Shown: in pieces, positions 1 to 6,643 of the stretch
Position numbering within the stretch: the stretch's first letter is position 1
Layout of the letters: each line of letters starts with the position of its first letter
Source: Deltaproteobacteria bacterium
Lineage (GTDB): Bacteria > Desulfobacterota > DSM-4660 > Desulfatiglandales > HGW-15
Assembly (NCBI GenBank): GCA_019307805.1
Contig: JAFDIX010000183.1
Coordinates: 1 to 7,528 of the forward strand
Direction: 5' to 3'
Length of the DNA stretch: 7,528 bases
Program-made: the position numbers and the translations under genes
Notes under the pieces: generated by a model
Database searches by the model: none
Seen by the model: only the letters and a program-made list of their open reading frames with translations
Told to the model about the DNA's origin: nothing

Positions 1-1
1 G

Positions 2-971
2 CTCTCAAACTATTTTAAAGCCCTCAAGGGGGGTGACACGCTTTGCCTTCTTTGTCCGAGAGGCTGTCATATAGCCGTCGGGGAGAGGGGATATTGCAGG
101 GTGCGGGAGAATCGGGGCGGTAGACTTTTCAGCCTGGTCTATGGGAATCCCTGCGCCATTCACCTGGACCCGATCGAAAAAAAGCCCTTCTTTCACGTGC
201 TCCCCGGGACCAGATCCCTTTCCATAGCCACGGCAGGGTGCAATTTTGAATGCAAGTTCTGTCAGAACTGGGAGATCGCGTTTGCTTCTCCGGAAGATGT
301 CTTCAGCCATGATGTGGGTCCTGAGCAAATGGCCAAAAGGGCCAAGGCCATGGGGGCACGATCCATGGCATATACCTATGTGGAACCCACCATATTCTAC
401 GAGTACATGCTGGATGTTGCTCAGGCTGCAAAGGTTAAAGGCCTCTTGAATGTCATCCACTCCAATGGCTTTATCAACAAAGAACCTCTTGAGAACCTGT
501 GTGGAGTGCTGGATGCGGCTCAGATCGATCTCGTGCGATGGGGAATTGGCTCCCGTGCTGGAAAGTCTCAAGGTTTTGAAGCAGCGCAAGGTCCACCTGG
601 AGATCACAAATCTCATCATTCCTACCAAGAATGACGGCATGACACAGATTCGGGAAATGTGCCTCTGGGTGAAAAGAGAACTGGGTTCAGATACCCCTGT
701 ACATTTTTCAAGGTTCTATCCCCTGTTCAGGCTCAAGCGGCTTCCTCCCACCCCGGTTCGCACCCTGGAAGAGGCGCATGCCGTGGCCATGTCCGTCGGC
801 CTTGAATATGTGTACATAGCCAATGTGCCTAGCCACGAAGCGGCAAACACCTTCTGCCCCAAATGCGGGAAAATGGTGATTCAGCGCACGGGATATATGA
901 TTGGTGAGATGCATCTGGAGGGAGGTCGGTGTGAGTATTGCGGAAAACCGATCCCCGGGATCTGGGCATGA
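2..971 (+). pseudogene. amrS: Broken, 5'-partial AmmeMemoRadiSam-system radical SAM enzyme (AmrS-like)
   Basis: The reading frame is open from the left edge, so the true start lies outside the window; the GTG at 101 is internal. Seen in order: an N-terminal cysteine cluster CLLCPRGC (Cys codons 44, 53, 65) with a further Cys at 95; the radical SAM cluster CNFECKFCQNW (Cys codons 239, 251, 260), which should bind a [4Fe-4S] cluster and S-adenosylmethionine; and YVEPTIFYEY. The frame reads through AQIDL (to about 534), then hits a stop at 632-634. The rest of the protein continues in a different frame from about 535 (CDGELAPVLESLKVL) through HFSRFYPLF, PPTP and YVYIANVPSHE to a C-terminal zinc-ribbon-like CPKCG...CEYCG (Cys codons 855, 864, 930, 939) and TGA at 969. 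In this family roughly ten residues (a K-x-F-x-E-x-Y-like stretch) lie between the two parts and are absent here, so the lesion is a short deletion plus frameshift, not a one-base slip. AmrS is known as the radical SAM member of a set with AMMECR1 and Memo proteins; its substrate is unsettled, and neither partner is visible here. Family call is firm; whether the break is biological is not. Confidence 0.85.
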
Positions 972-1011
972 AACAGGTTTTTCAAGAATTCTGTGTCGCG
1001 TTTTGATAGAT

Positions 1012-1138
1012 ACTCCTCCTCCTAGTGCGGTGTCCCAGAAAGATCAATAAAATTGGCGATAAAGGTTTCATCTGCATCGCCATAGGTCTCAAGGAAATAA
1101 CATTGTTAAAAAAATTTCTGGGACACGATATGAGGAGT
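1012..1138. repeat. Palindromic element with 12-bp terminal inverted repeats (MITE- or REP-like)
   Basis: GTGTCCCAGAAA at 1030-1041 is repeated exactly inverted as TTTCTGGGACAC at 1115-1126, enclosing a 97-bp unit. Inside is a second inverted pair, TGGCGAT (about 1053-1059) and ATCGCCA (about 1075-1081). Outside is a third, ACTCCTC (1012-1018) and GAGGAGT (1132-1138). The nested symmetry would let either strand fold into a long interrupted hairpin. It lies between two convergent genes, where it could stop transcription from both sides, but no clean U-tract follows the stem on either strand, so a standard intrinsic terminator is unlikely. The size and sharp terminal repeats fit a miniature inverted-repeat transposable element. 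No target-site duplication is evident and no transposase is present. The family is not recognised. Confidence 0.6.
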
Positions 1139-1150
1139 GTGAAAGAAAGC

Positions 1151-2206
1151 TTATCCTCTGCGGGACTGTTTATAGAAGTCCCGAACCCGCACCGAGTGAG
1201 GATCCAGATTGGTCAATCCCGCTTCTTCAGCCCATTCCATGGCCTCCAAAAATTCTTCCACGGTGATTCCACGGCCGATCTTCGGGAATTCGTAGGCCTT
1301 GTACTCCACCCGGTATTGGGGCATGATGTTGATGTAGGTGGATTTGGGGAGGTTTTTGGCGACCCACTGGACAAATTGTGCTGTCCCCGCCACCCTGTTA
1401 GGCATGACCAGATGCCGGATCATGACCCCTCGAAGGGCGATACCTCTTTTGTCTGTAACATGTTCTCCCACCTGCCGGTTCATTTCAATGATCGCACCCT
1501 TTGCCTTTTCAGGATAGTCCGATGCCCCGGAGGAGTACCTGGCCGACATCTTGGGATCCATATACTTCAAGTCCGGCAGATAGATGTCCACGATACCGTC
1601 CAGCAGTTTCACGATTTCGGGCCGTTCATATCCGCTGGTGTTGTATACCAGGGGGATACGAAGGCCCTTCCTGGCAGCCATTCGGGTGGCATTGAGAATG
1701 TGGGGCATGACATGGGTAGGGGTCACCAGGTTGATGTTGTGGCATCCAATCCCCTGAAGGTAGAGCATCATTCCAGCGAGATCCTGATCCCGAAGCTCCT
1801 CACCTTTCCCTTCGTGGGCGATGGGCCAGTTCTGGCAGAAGATACAACGGAGATTGCAGTTGGAAAAGAAAATGGTGCCGGAACCATGTTCTCCGACCAG
1901 TGATATTTCTTCACCAAAATGGGGTTGGGCACTGAAAACCATCAGCTTGGAGGGCGCCCTGCAAAAACCCACTTCACCCTTGAGTCGGTTTACCCCGCAG
2001 TGCCTGGGGCAGAGATGACAGTCCTCGAGGATGGAAAAGGCCTGTTTGATCCTTGGGGCCAGCTTTCCCTCGGCCTCCAGTTCGAGGTAGCCAGGGCGCC
2101 AGCGTTCCCTTTTGACCGTCTTGGCATAGAGGTGCCCGGGGGAGAGTAGCAACACACCGCCCATGAGGAGAGAATGCCTGATGAAATCCCGGCGGGAAAT
2201 TTCCAT
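1151..2206 (-). CDS. Tat-signal radical SAM protein, PFL-activase-like (PflX/COG1313 type)
   Basis: A 351-residue protein starting at ATG 2206-2204, with AGGGGG (plus-strand 2215-2220) eight bases upstream. The frame stays open upstream to a GTG at 2266, but the added residues (SLPPHPNPQG) look like non-coding read-through and would bury the signal peptide. Residues 1-28 form a textbook twin-arginine signal: SRRDFIR at 4-10, a hydrophobic stretch at 12-22 and LYA before the likely cleavage site. Then come Cys63, Cys66, Cys70 and Cys82 (CHLCPRHC and GEVGFC), as in PflX-like proteins, and the radical SAM cluster CNLRCIFCQNW (Cys117, Cys121, Cys124), followed by THVMPH, YNTSGYE and DIYLPDLKY. 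The cluster implies a [4Fe-4S] centre and reductive cleavage of S-adenosylmethionine; the substrate is unknown. Export of such an enzyme is odd, because S-adenosylmethionine is made in the cytoplasm. It is transcribed towards the AmrS-like gene and has no close partner on its own strand. Confidence 0.88.
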   Translation of the reverse strand: MEISRRDFIRHSLLMGGVLLLSPGHLYAKTVKRERWRPGYLELEAEGKLAPRIKQAFSILEDCHLCPRHCGVNRLKGEVGFCRAPSKLMVFSAQPHFGEEISLVGEHGSGTIFFSNCNLRCIFCQNWPIAHEGKGEELRDQDLAGMMLYLQGIGCHNINLVTPTHVMPHILNATRMAARKGLRIPLVYNTSGYERPEIVKLLDGIVDIYLPDLKYMDPKMSARYSSGASDYPEKAKGAIIEMNRQVGEHVTDKRGIALRGVMIRHLVMPNRVAGTAQFVQWVAKNLPKSTYINIMPQYRVEYKAYEFPKIGRGITVEEFLEAMEWAEEAGLTNLDPHSVRVRDFYKQSRRG

Positions 2207-2245
2207 ATAATGGGCCCCCTGGGGGTTAGGGTGAGGTGGTAAAGA

Positions 2246-2276
2246 ATATTTTCCTAAACAGGACACTTCCTGTCAA
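2246..2276 (-). promoter_or_regulatory. Possible promoter for the Tat-signal radical SAM gene
   Basis: On the minus strand a perfect -35 box TTGACA (plus-strand 2271-2276) is followed by an A/T-rich candidate -10 box AAATAT (plus-strand 2246-2251). The spacing of 19 is longer than ideal, and a one-base shift gives AAAATA at 18. Transcription would start about 30 bases before the ATG. The -35 box overlaps a small inverted pair, GACA-N5-TGTC (2262-2274), which could be an operator or chance. Confidence 0.35.
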
Positions 2277-2403
2277 GCCGAAAGGGTTTACTCAGCATTA
2301 CAGGGAATAGCACAGGCAACTGCGGTTTTAAAAAATTCACATACAGGGGGAGAAACAACGTTATTGCGTTAAAGAATCATGGAATTATATTTAAAAAGGC
2401 ATC

Positions 2404-2433
2404 TTGGCATTGCGAAGAAGGCTCTCATATAAT
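2404..2433 (+). promoter_or_regulatory. Sigma70-type promoter for the ATPase-oxidoreductase operon
   Basis: TTGGCA at 2404-2409 (five of six consensus bases) and a perfect TATAAT at 2428-2433 are separated by 18 bp. Transcription would begin near 2440 and run rightwards, leaving a leader of about 135 bases before the GTG at 2575. An extended -10-like TGGTAATAC at 2534-2542 is a weaker alternative with no good -35 box. The call rests on sequence match alone. Confidence 0.55.
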
Positions 2434-2574
2434 CTCTAAGGTCATAATATTTGGGCACATTTTATGAGAAAACCAAGATTTGTTGAGATTTTCTTTGTTT
2501 TTCTATTTTTCAAGAGATTTCTTTCACAAGATATGGTAATACTACGCATTTTGCGCGTTTAGGAACAGAAGAGG

Positions 2575-3276
2575 GTGGAAAGAGAAATAGATCTTTCAGG
2601 GATTGTAATCATCGTTGGGAACTATGGGAGCGGAAAAACCGAGGTTTCCATCAATCTTGCGGTAGAGAGAAAACGGGCCGGTCTGGCCGTTCGAATCGCC
2701 GACCTGGACCTGGTCAACCCCTACTTTAGAACCAGGGAGGCAAAGGATACCCTGGCATCTTTGGGGATTGAGGTGGTGTTGCCCCCGGAGGAATACCTGC
2801 AGGCGGACCTTCCTATCCTGAGCCCCGTTGTAGCCGGAATGATACGTCAGCCCGAACAACTCACTCTCCTGGATGTGGGGGGGAATGATGTGGGCGCCAG
2901 GGTGCTCGCCGCGCTTGGTGATGCGTTGAAAGGACAGTCCGTTCAAATGCTGCAGGTGGTGAATCCACTCCGTCCCGGAACGAGCACGGTAAAAGGCTGT
3001 CTGGAAATGCAGCGGTCCATTGAGAAAATGGCCGGATTGCCCATGAGCGGCTACGTGGGCAACGCCAATCTGATCGATGAAACCACGGTGAAGGATATCT
3101 ATGAGGGATACGAATTTGTCAAAAACCTCTCGGACAAAAGCGGACTGCCCCTGGAATTCATCACTATACCCAGGGAGATATTGCCGAAAACGGATCTCGG
3201 CCAATTCGGATGCCCTGTTCTGCCGATAGATCGACAACTGGTTCCACCCTGGAAAAAGGCGCTGCCGTTTAAATAA
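2575..3276 (+). CDS. P-loop ATPase (MinD/ParA/CobQ-like) at the head of the oxidoreductase operon
   Basis: A 233-residue protein. The start is GTG 2575 because an in-frame stop lies at 2560-2562 and no other start codon intervenes; AGGA at 2561-2564 is a modest ribosome binding site. Residues 15-22, GNYGSGKT, are a Walker A P-loop after a short hydrophobic strand (IVIIV, 10-14). DLDLVNPYF (43-51) sits where SIMIBI-class NTPases carry the switch aspartate, and LLDVGGND (98-105) is a Walker B-like strand. VVNPLRPGTST (128-138) and GNANLID are further conserved-looking stretches. There is no transmembrane segment or cysteine cluster. It probably binds ATP and works in the cytoplasm. Thirty-five bases separate it from the ferredoxin gene, so it is very likely co-transcribed with the oxidoreductase. 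Relatives in this superfamily act in metal insertion, cofactor synthesis and protein placement, so a role in assembling the complex is a reasonable guess, not shown. Confidence 0.85.
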   Translation: MEREIDLSGIVIIVGNYGSGKTEVSINLAVERKRAGLAVRIADLDLVNPYFRTREAKDTLASLGIEVVLPPEEYLQADLPILSPVVAGMIRQPEQLTLLDVGGNDVGARVLAALGDALKGQSVQMLQVVNPLRPGTSTVKGCLEMQRSIEKMAGLPMSGYVGNANLIDETTVKDIYEGYEFVKNLSDKSGLPLEFITIPREILPKTDLGQFGCPVLPIDRQLVPPWKKALPFK

Positions 3277-3298
3277 AATGAGCATTACCAAATCCTAC

Positions 3299-3303
3299 AG
3301 GAG
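3299..3303 (+). promoter_or_regulatory. Ribosome binding site deciding the delta-subunit start
   Basis: AGGAG lies eight bases before the ATG at 3312. The in-frame GTG at 3303 overlaps this site, so it cannot be the start. Confidence 0.75.
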
Positions 3304-3311
3304 TGAATTGC

Positions 3312-3545
3312 ATGGCTTATCAACATCATATTGACAAAGACAGATGTAAAGGTTGCGGTCTCTGTGTGATCGTTTGCCCCAAGAACGTCCTGGAAATGTC
3401 CAGTGAAGTCAGCGCAAAGGGATATTTCCCTGCCTTTCAGGCGCGTCCCGAGGACTGCATATACTGCGCCATGTGTTGCACCATGTGTCCGGATGTTGCC
3501 ATTACCATCACCGAAGACGTTCAAGAGGCGGCAGCCCAGAATTAG
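3312..3545 (+). CDS. korD: 2-oxoacid:ferredoxin oxidoreductase delta subunit (2x[4Fe-4S] ferredoxin)
   Basis: A 77-residue ferredoxin-like protein. Two complete [4Fe-4S] motifs are visible: CKGCGLCVIVCP (Cys12, 15, 18, 22) and CIYCAMCCTMCP (Cys49, 52, 55, 59, with an extra Cys56). All eight ligands and the prolines after each motif are present, so both clusters should form. In four-subunit 2-oxoacid oxidoreductases this subunit moves electrons from the beta-subunit cluster to external ferredoxin. The segment between the motifs (KGYFPAF) is typical of the Kor/Vor delta type. The alpha gene starts 13 bases after the stop codon, indicating one transcript. It could be named vorD instead, because the substrate is not fixed by sequence. 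Confidence 0.92.
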   Translation: MAYQHHIDKDRCKGCGLCVIVCPKNVLEMSSEVSAKGYFPAFQARPEDCIYCAMCCTMCPDVAITITEDVQEAAAQN

Positions 3546-3558
3546 ATGGAGGAATAGT

Positions 3559-4635
3559 ATGGGTAAAGTATTGATGAAAGGCAATGAAGCCATCGGAGAA
3601 GCAGCTATTCGGGCCGGGTGTTTAAATTACTTCGCCTATCCCATTACGCCCCAATCCGAGGTCGCGGAATATCTCTCCAAACGAATGGTGGAAGAGGGCG
3701 GGATGTTTCTTCAGGGGGAAAGTGAGGTCGCGGTATCCTATATGCTTTTGGGCGCTGCAGCTGCCGGAGAAAGGGTTTTTACCACCTCATCCAGTCCGGG
3801 AATCAGTCTTATGAGTGAGGGGATAAGCTATATTGCCGCATGCCAGTGTCCCGCGGTTTTTGTAAATATTATGCGCGGCGGACCTGGGCTCGGCGGCATC
3901 CTGCCTTCCCAGGCAGACTACCTGCAGGCGACCAAGGGGGGCGGACACGGGGATTACAAAATGCTGGTCATGGCACCTGCAAGTGTCCAGGAGGCCGCTG
4001 AGATGGTGATGCGGGCATTTCCCCTGGCGGAGAAATACCGTAATCCGGTCATGATCCTTGGCGACGGCCTGATCGGGCAGATGATGGAGCCGGTGGAGTT
4101 TCCCGATGACCTCAAAGCCGAACCTTCCAACAAGGACGAATGGGCCACCAACGGAATGGATACCCGGAAAAGTACCAAGCGCAATCTGGTGAAGTCCCTC
4201 TATCTGGACCCCGAGGAATTGAATGGGCACAATCTGAAGCTCAAGGCCAAATATGAGCAGATGAAGCGGGAAGAAATCCTCTACGAGTCCTACAACATGG
4301 AAGGGGACTACAGGGTTCTGGTCATCAGCTATGGGACCATGAGCCGGGTCTGCCGAACGGCGATCGACAACCTTAAGGAGGAAGGGATGGAAATCGGCAT
4401 GGTGAGACCCCAGCATCTCTTCCCTTTCCCTGAAAAGGCCATCCTGGAGTCTGCCACAAAGGAGAGCTGCCGGGCCGTTGTCAGCATAGAGATGTCCATG
4501 GGGCAGATGTTGGAAGATGTGGAACGCAGCGTGCAGGGAAAGCGACCTGTGACCTGGTACGGCAAGTGCGGTGGTGAAGTCCCCACACCTGAAGAGGTCA
4601 TGGAGGCCATCCGAGCGTTGGCCCGTGAGGGCTAA
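3559..4635 (+). CDS. korA: 2-oxoacid:ferredoxin oxidoreductase alpha subunit (KorA/VorB type)
   Basis: A 358-residue protein starting at ATG 3559, five bases after GGAGGA (3548-3553). The frame is open further upstream, but that stretch overlaps the ferredoxin gene and resembles nothing. Residues 27-34, YPITPQSE, are the conserved alpha-subunit motif close to the active site. GESE (53-56) and TTSSSPG (75-81) follow, then RGGPGLGG, all typical of the pyrimidine-binding half of thiamine-diphosphate-dependent oxidoreductases. A C-terminal transketolase-like domain (VLVISYGTMSR to GKCGGEVPTPEE) completes it. The length matches the short, separate alpha subunits often annotated as VorB, rather than fused PFOR. 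With beta and gamma it should convert a 2-oxoacid and CoA to acyl-CoA and CO2 in the cytoplasm. 2-Oxoglutarate and branched-chain 2-oxoacids are both possible substrates. Confidence 0.92.
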   Translation: MGKVLMKGNEAIGEAAIRAGCLNYFAYPITPQSEVAEYLSKRMVEEGGMFLQGESEVAVSYMLLGAAAAGERVFTTSSSPGISLMSEGISYIAACQCPAVFVNIMRGGPGLGGILPSQADYLQATKGGGHGDYKMLVMAPASVQEAAEMVMRAFPLAEKYRNPVMILGDGLIGQMMEPVEFPDDLKAEPSNKDEWATNGMDTRKSTKRNLVKSLYLDPEELNGHNLKLKAKYEQMKREEILYESYNMEGDYRVLVISYGTMSRVCRTAIDNLKEEGMEIGMVRPQHLFPFPEKAILESATKESCRAVVSIEMSMGQMLEDVERSVQGKRPVTWYGKCGGEVPTPEEVMEAIRALAREG

Positions 4636-4706
4636 TAAGGTGCGGGAATAGGACCACGTATCAGTCAGAGAAGTACGGTGCCGGGGTTGGTGGAATGCAG
4701 TGTTGA

Positions 4707-4728
4707 ACAGGTTCATGCCCCGAACTGT
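4707..4728 (+). promoter_or_regulatory. Hairpin in the alpha-beta spacer
   Basis: The 123-bp gap between the alpha and beta genes is the largest inside the operon. It contains ACAGGTTC (about 4707-4714) facing GAACTGT (4722-4728): a seven-pair stem with one bulged G and the loop ATGCCCC. No U-tract follows, so it is not an intrinsic terminator. It could be an RNA-processing or stability element, or chance. Confidence 0.3.
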
Positions 4729-4758
4729 CTATAGATCAAATAAGAGGGAGCAACGAAA

Positions 4759-5511
4759 ATGGGAAAGACATTTCAAAAGCCAGAGGCCCTTGCAGAGCAG
4801 GTGTCACATTACTGCCCCGGCTGTACACATGGCATAGCACATCGCCTGGTCGCAGAAGTGATCGACGAACTGGGCATTCGGGGCCGGACCGTGGGTGTCG
4901 GTCCGGTTGGATGTGCTGTCTTGATGTACAACTATTTCACCTTTGATTTCCAGGAGTCGGCCCATGGCCGTGCGCCGGCCATGGCTACCGGGATCAAGCG
5001 GGTGCGCCCTGATCTGATGGTTTTTACCTACCAGGGTGACGGGGATCTGGCCAGCATCGGACTCGGCGAAATCATGCATGCAGCCAACCGGGGAGAAAAA
5101 TTTACCACCATTTTTATCAACAATGCGGTGTACGGCATGACCGGGGGCCAGATGGCTCCCACCACAATGCCCAACCAGCGGACCACCACGTCCCCCTTTG
5201 GGCGCAAGGTGGCCGATGTGGGTATGCCCATTAAGATGGCCGAGGTGATTGCCGCACTTGAAACACCGGCATATATCGAGCGGCAGACACTGCTTTCTCC
5301 CAAATATATCAACAGGGCCAAAAAGGCTATGATGAAGGCCTTTACCTATCAGATGGAAGGTCGATGTTTCAGCCTGGTGGAACTGATCAGTACCTGTCCG
5401 ACCAATTGGGGAATGACACCGGCGGATGCTTTGAAATGGGCTGAGGAGGAAATGCTGCCCTACTATCCCCTGGGTGTATTCAAGACACCTAATGGTGATG
5501 GTAAGGAATAG
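4759..5511 (+). CDS. korB: 2-oxoacid:ferredoxin oxidoreductase beta subunit (thiamine diphosphate-binding)
   Basis: A 250-residue protein starting at ATG 4759, eight bases after AGGGAG (4745-4750). It carries the thiamine diphosphate and Mg-binding motif GDGD (93-96) ending at the asparagine pair NN (121-122), followed by YGMTGGQ (125-131). HGRAPAMATG (69-78) is typical of the beta subunit. CPGC (Cys19, Cys22), Cys52 in PVGCAV and Cys213 in STCPTNWG match the four ligands of the proximal [4Fe-4S] cluster in this family, so the subunit appears fully active. The alpha gene lies upstream and gamma 46 bases downstream. The protein works in the cytoplasm with its partners. The substrate remains open, as for alpha. 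Confidence 0.93.
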   Translation: MGKTFQKPEALAEQVSHYCPGCTHGIAHRLVAEVIDELGIRGRTVGVGPVGCAVLMYNYFTFDFQESAHGRAPAMATGIKRVRPDLMVFTYQGDGDLASIGLGEIMHAANRGEKFTTIFINNAVYGMTGGQMAPTTMPNQRTTTSPFGRKVADVGMPIKMAEVIAALETPAYIERQTLLSPKYINRAKKAMMKAFTYQMEGRCFSLVELISTCPTNWGMTPADALKWAEEEMLPYYPLGVFKTPNGDGKE

Positions 5512-5557
5512 GTGATTATTCATCAACCACCGGTTATATGTTATCATAGGAGGCGTT

Positions 5558-6097
5558 ATGCAAGACGAAGTTCAATTTGCAGGATTCGGCGGCCAGGGGA
5601 TTATGCTGATGGGGCAAATCCTTGCCCAGGCGGGTATGGAAGCAGGCCACGAAGTGGTGTGGATCCCTTCCTACGGACCGGAGATGCGGGGGGGAACCGC
5701 CTATTGCACCGTGGTAATCAGTGACAGGCTCATTGGGTCCCCGATTATTCGGAACCCCAAACACCTCGTTGCCATGAACCGTCCATCCCTGGAAAAATTT
5801 GCCCCGGCCGTGAAGCCCGGAGGGGTCATTTTTATCAACAGTTCAATGATCAACATCGATGCAGGGCGCGATGATGTTGATGCAATCAAAGTGCCCATCA
5901 TTAAGATTGCAACGGATTTGGGGAACATTAAGACGGCCAATATTATTGCTTTGGCGGCATTCGTCGCCCGCAGCGGGATTGTTGATTTTGATCTGCTCAA
6001 AAAGGCGGTTCAGGATAAGTTCGCCGGCAAGCAAAAGCTGATACCCATCAATATGAAGGCCCTGGAGGAAGGGAGAAAGGCGGCACTTGGGTCCTGA
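5558..6097 (+). CDS. korC: 2-oxoacid:ferredoxin oxidoreductase gamma subunit
   Basis: A 179-residue protein starting at ATG 5558 after a full AGGAGG (5548-5553), the strongest ribosome binding site in the operon. GFGGQG (9-14) is the hallmark glycine motif, and SYGPEMRGG (38-46) is the other family signature. NIKTANIIALAAF and the C-terminal region also fit. It is the CoA-domain partner of alpha and beta and completes the four-subunit set. The length is normal and nothing is missing. A small hairpin with a T-run follows the stop codon, so much of the transcription may end here. Confidence 0.93.
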   Translation: MQDEVQFAGFGGQGIMLMGQILAQAGMEAGHEVVWIPSYGPEMRGGTAYCTVVISDRLIGSPIIRNPKHLVAMNRPSLEKFAPAVKPGGVIFINSSMINIDAGRDDVDAIKVPIIKIATDLGNIKTANIIALAAFVARSGIVDFDLLKKAVQDKFAGKQKLIPINMKALEEGRKAALGS

Positions 6098-6108
6098 TGC
6101 CGGTACTT

Positions 6109-6126
6109 GGGGAGCATCCCCTTTTT
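6109..6126 (+). terminator. Weak intrinsic terminator after the gamma gene
   Basis: GGGGA (6109-6113), the loop GCA and TCCCC (6117-6121) form a short GC-rich stem followed directly by five T (6122-6126). The stem is only five pairs, so termination would be partial. It sits 11 bases past the gamma stop and just before the ribosome binding site of the methyltransferase gene, which could therefore be expressed at a lower level by read-through. Confidence 0.45.
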
Positions 6127-6128
6127 CT

Positions 6129-6134
6129 GAGGTG
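6129..6134 (+). promoter_or_regulatory. Ribosome binding site for the TTG-started methyltransferase
   Basis: GAGGTG lies five bases before TTG 6140. An in-frame TGA at 6128-6130 excludes an upstream start, and no ATG or GTG occurs early in the frame, so the TTG start is well supported. Confidence 0.6.
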
Positions 6135-6139
6135 GCATT

Positions 6140-6643
6140 TTGAGGGAATACTGCTTTATAGCCCCGGTTTATGACATCCTGCTATACCCCTTTCTCCGAA
6201 ATATACGTCACCAGGTACTGAAAATTGTCACTGAATTAAAACCGGAGCGAATTATCGATGTTTGCTGCGGTACGGGTAGTCAACTGCGCCTGTTAAAAAA
6301 ACACGGATTTCATGGCATCGGTATCGATCTCTCGGAATCCATGTTAAGGGTGGCGAAAAAGGGGGGAAATGCCCCGGACTGTCTTTTGCGGGATGCCACC
6401 GCCACCGACTTTGACAGTGAGATCTTCGATCTTGCCATGATCACCTTTGCGCTCCACGAAACGGCATGGGGAAATGCCCATGCCATATTGAATGAAGTTA
6501 ACCGGATACTGAGGCCGGGGGGGCACATTATGATCGTGGATTATGCGTTCGGAAAAGGTGCATGGAAAATGGCCGAACGTGTCATTGGCTGGATTGAGTT
6601 CCGGTCTTCGAAATTTACAGGGGTTACCGGAGCATTGTTATAA
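6140..6643 (+). CDS. Class I SAM-dependent methyltransferase, C-terminally short
   Basis: A 167-residue protein. IIDVCCGTGSQL (38-49) is the glycine-rich motif I that binds S-adenosylmethionine, GIDLSESML (61-69) supplies the acidic residue (Asp63) contacting the ribose, and NRILRPGGHIMIVDY (121-135) is the motif III region. Asp85 in LLRDAT fits motif II. The opening FIAPVYD resembles UbiE/ubiquinone-type methyltransferases, but the acceptor substrate cannot be told. Members usually continue 30-40 residues further. Here the text changes after WIE (about 6598) and stops soon at TAA 6641-6643. A neighbouring frame from about 6599 reads EIYRGYRS...KLLKKN to a stop at 6661-6663, vaguely like the expected tail, so a late frameshift is possible. 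It lies 42 bases after the gamma gene and may be read through from it; it may have no functional link to the complex. Confidence 0.8.
   Translation: MREYCFIAPVYDILLYPFLRNIRHQVLKIVTELKPERIIDVCCGTGSQLRLLKKHGFHGIGIDLSESMLRVAKKGGNAPDCLLRDATATDFDSEIFDLAMITFALHETAWGNAHAILNEVNRILRPGGHIMIVDYAFGKGAWKMAERVIGWIEFRSSKFTGVTGALL

Larger units (their letters stand above)
2207..2574. other. Divergent AT-rich control region without genes
   Basis: This 368-bp stretch separates the leftward radical SAM gene from the rightward ATPase-oxidoreductase operon. It is much richer in A and T than the flanking genes and holds no convincing reading frame. It contains a likely promoter for each direction (listed separately) and a leader of about 135 bases before the ATPase gene, with loosely repeated GAGATTTTCTTT-like pieces near 2486 and 2514. 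No riboswitch or RNA gene was recognised. Confidence 0.7.

Noticed and set aside
101..634. A complete 177-residue gene starting at GTG 101
   Set aside because: The conserved N-terminal cysteine cluster lies upstream in the same frame, and the last ~33 residues after 534 are out-of-frame text.
1025..1903. Long plus-strand open frame of 292 codons
   Set aside because: It lies opposite the Tat-signal radical SAM gene, whose motifs are unmistakable. The translation shows no family features and is rich in His and Pro, as expected of an antisense shadow.
2207..2266. Upstream GTG start at 2266 for the Tat-signal protein
   Set aside because: It would put 20 low-quality residues before the signal peptide, and the ATG at 2206 has its own ribosome binding site.
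3787..4716. Minus-strand open frame of 309 codons
   Set aside because: It is antisense to the alpha-subunit gene and has no recognisable domain. The same holds for the long antisense frames at 2596-3291 and 4804-5547.
6082..6111. Imperfect direct repeat (GGCACTTGGG and GGTACTTGGG)
   Set aside because: Two short copies 20 bases apart at the end of the gamma gene, with no further units; not enough to call a repeat family or binding site.
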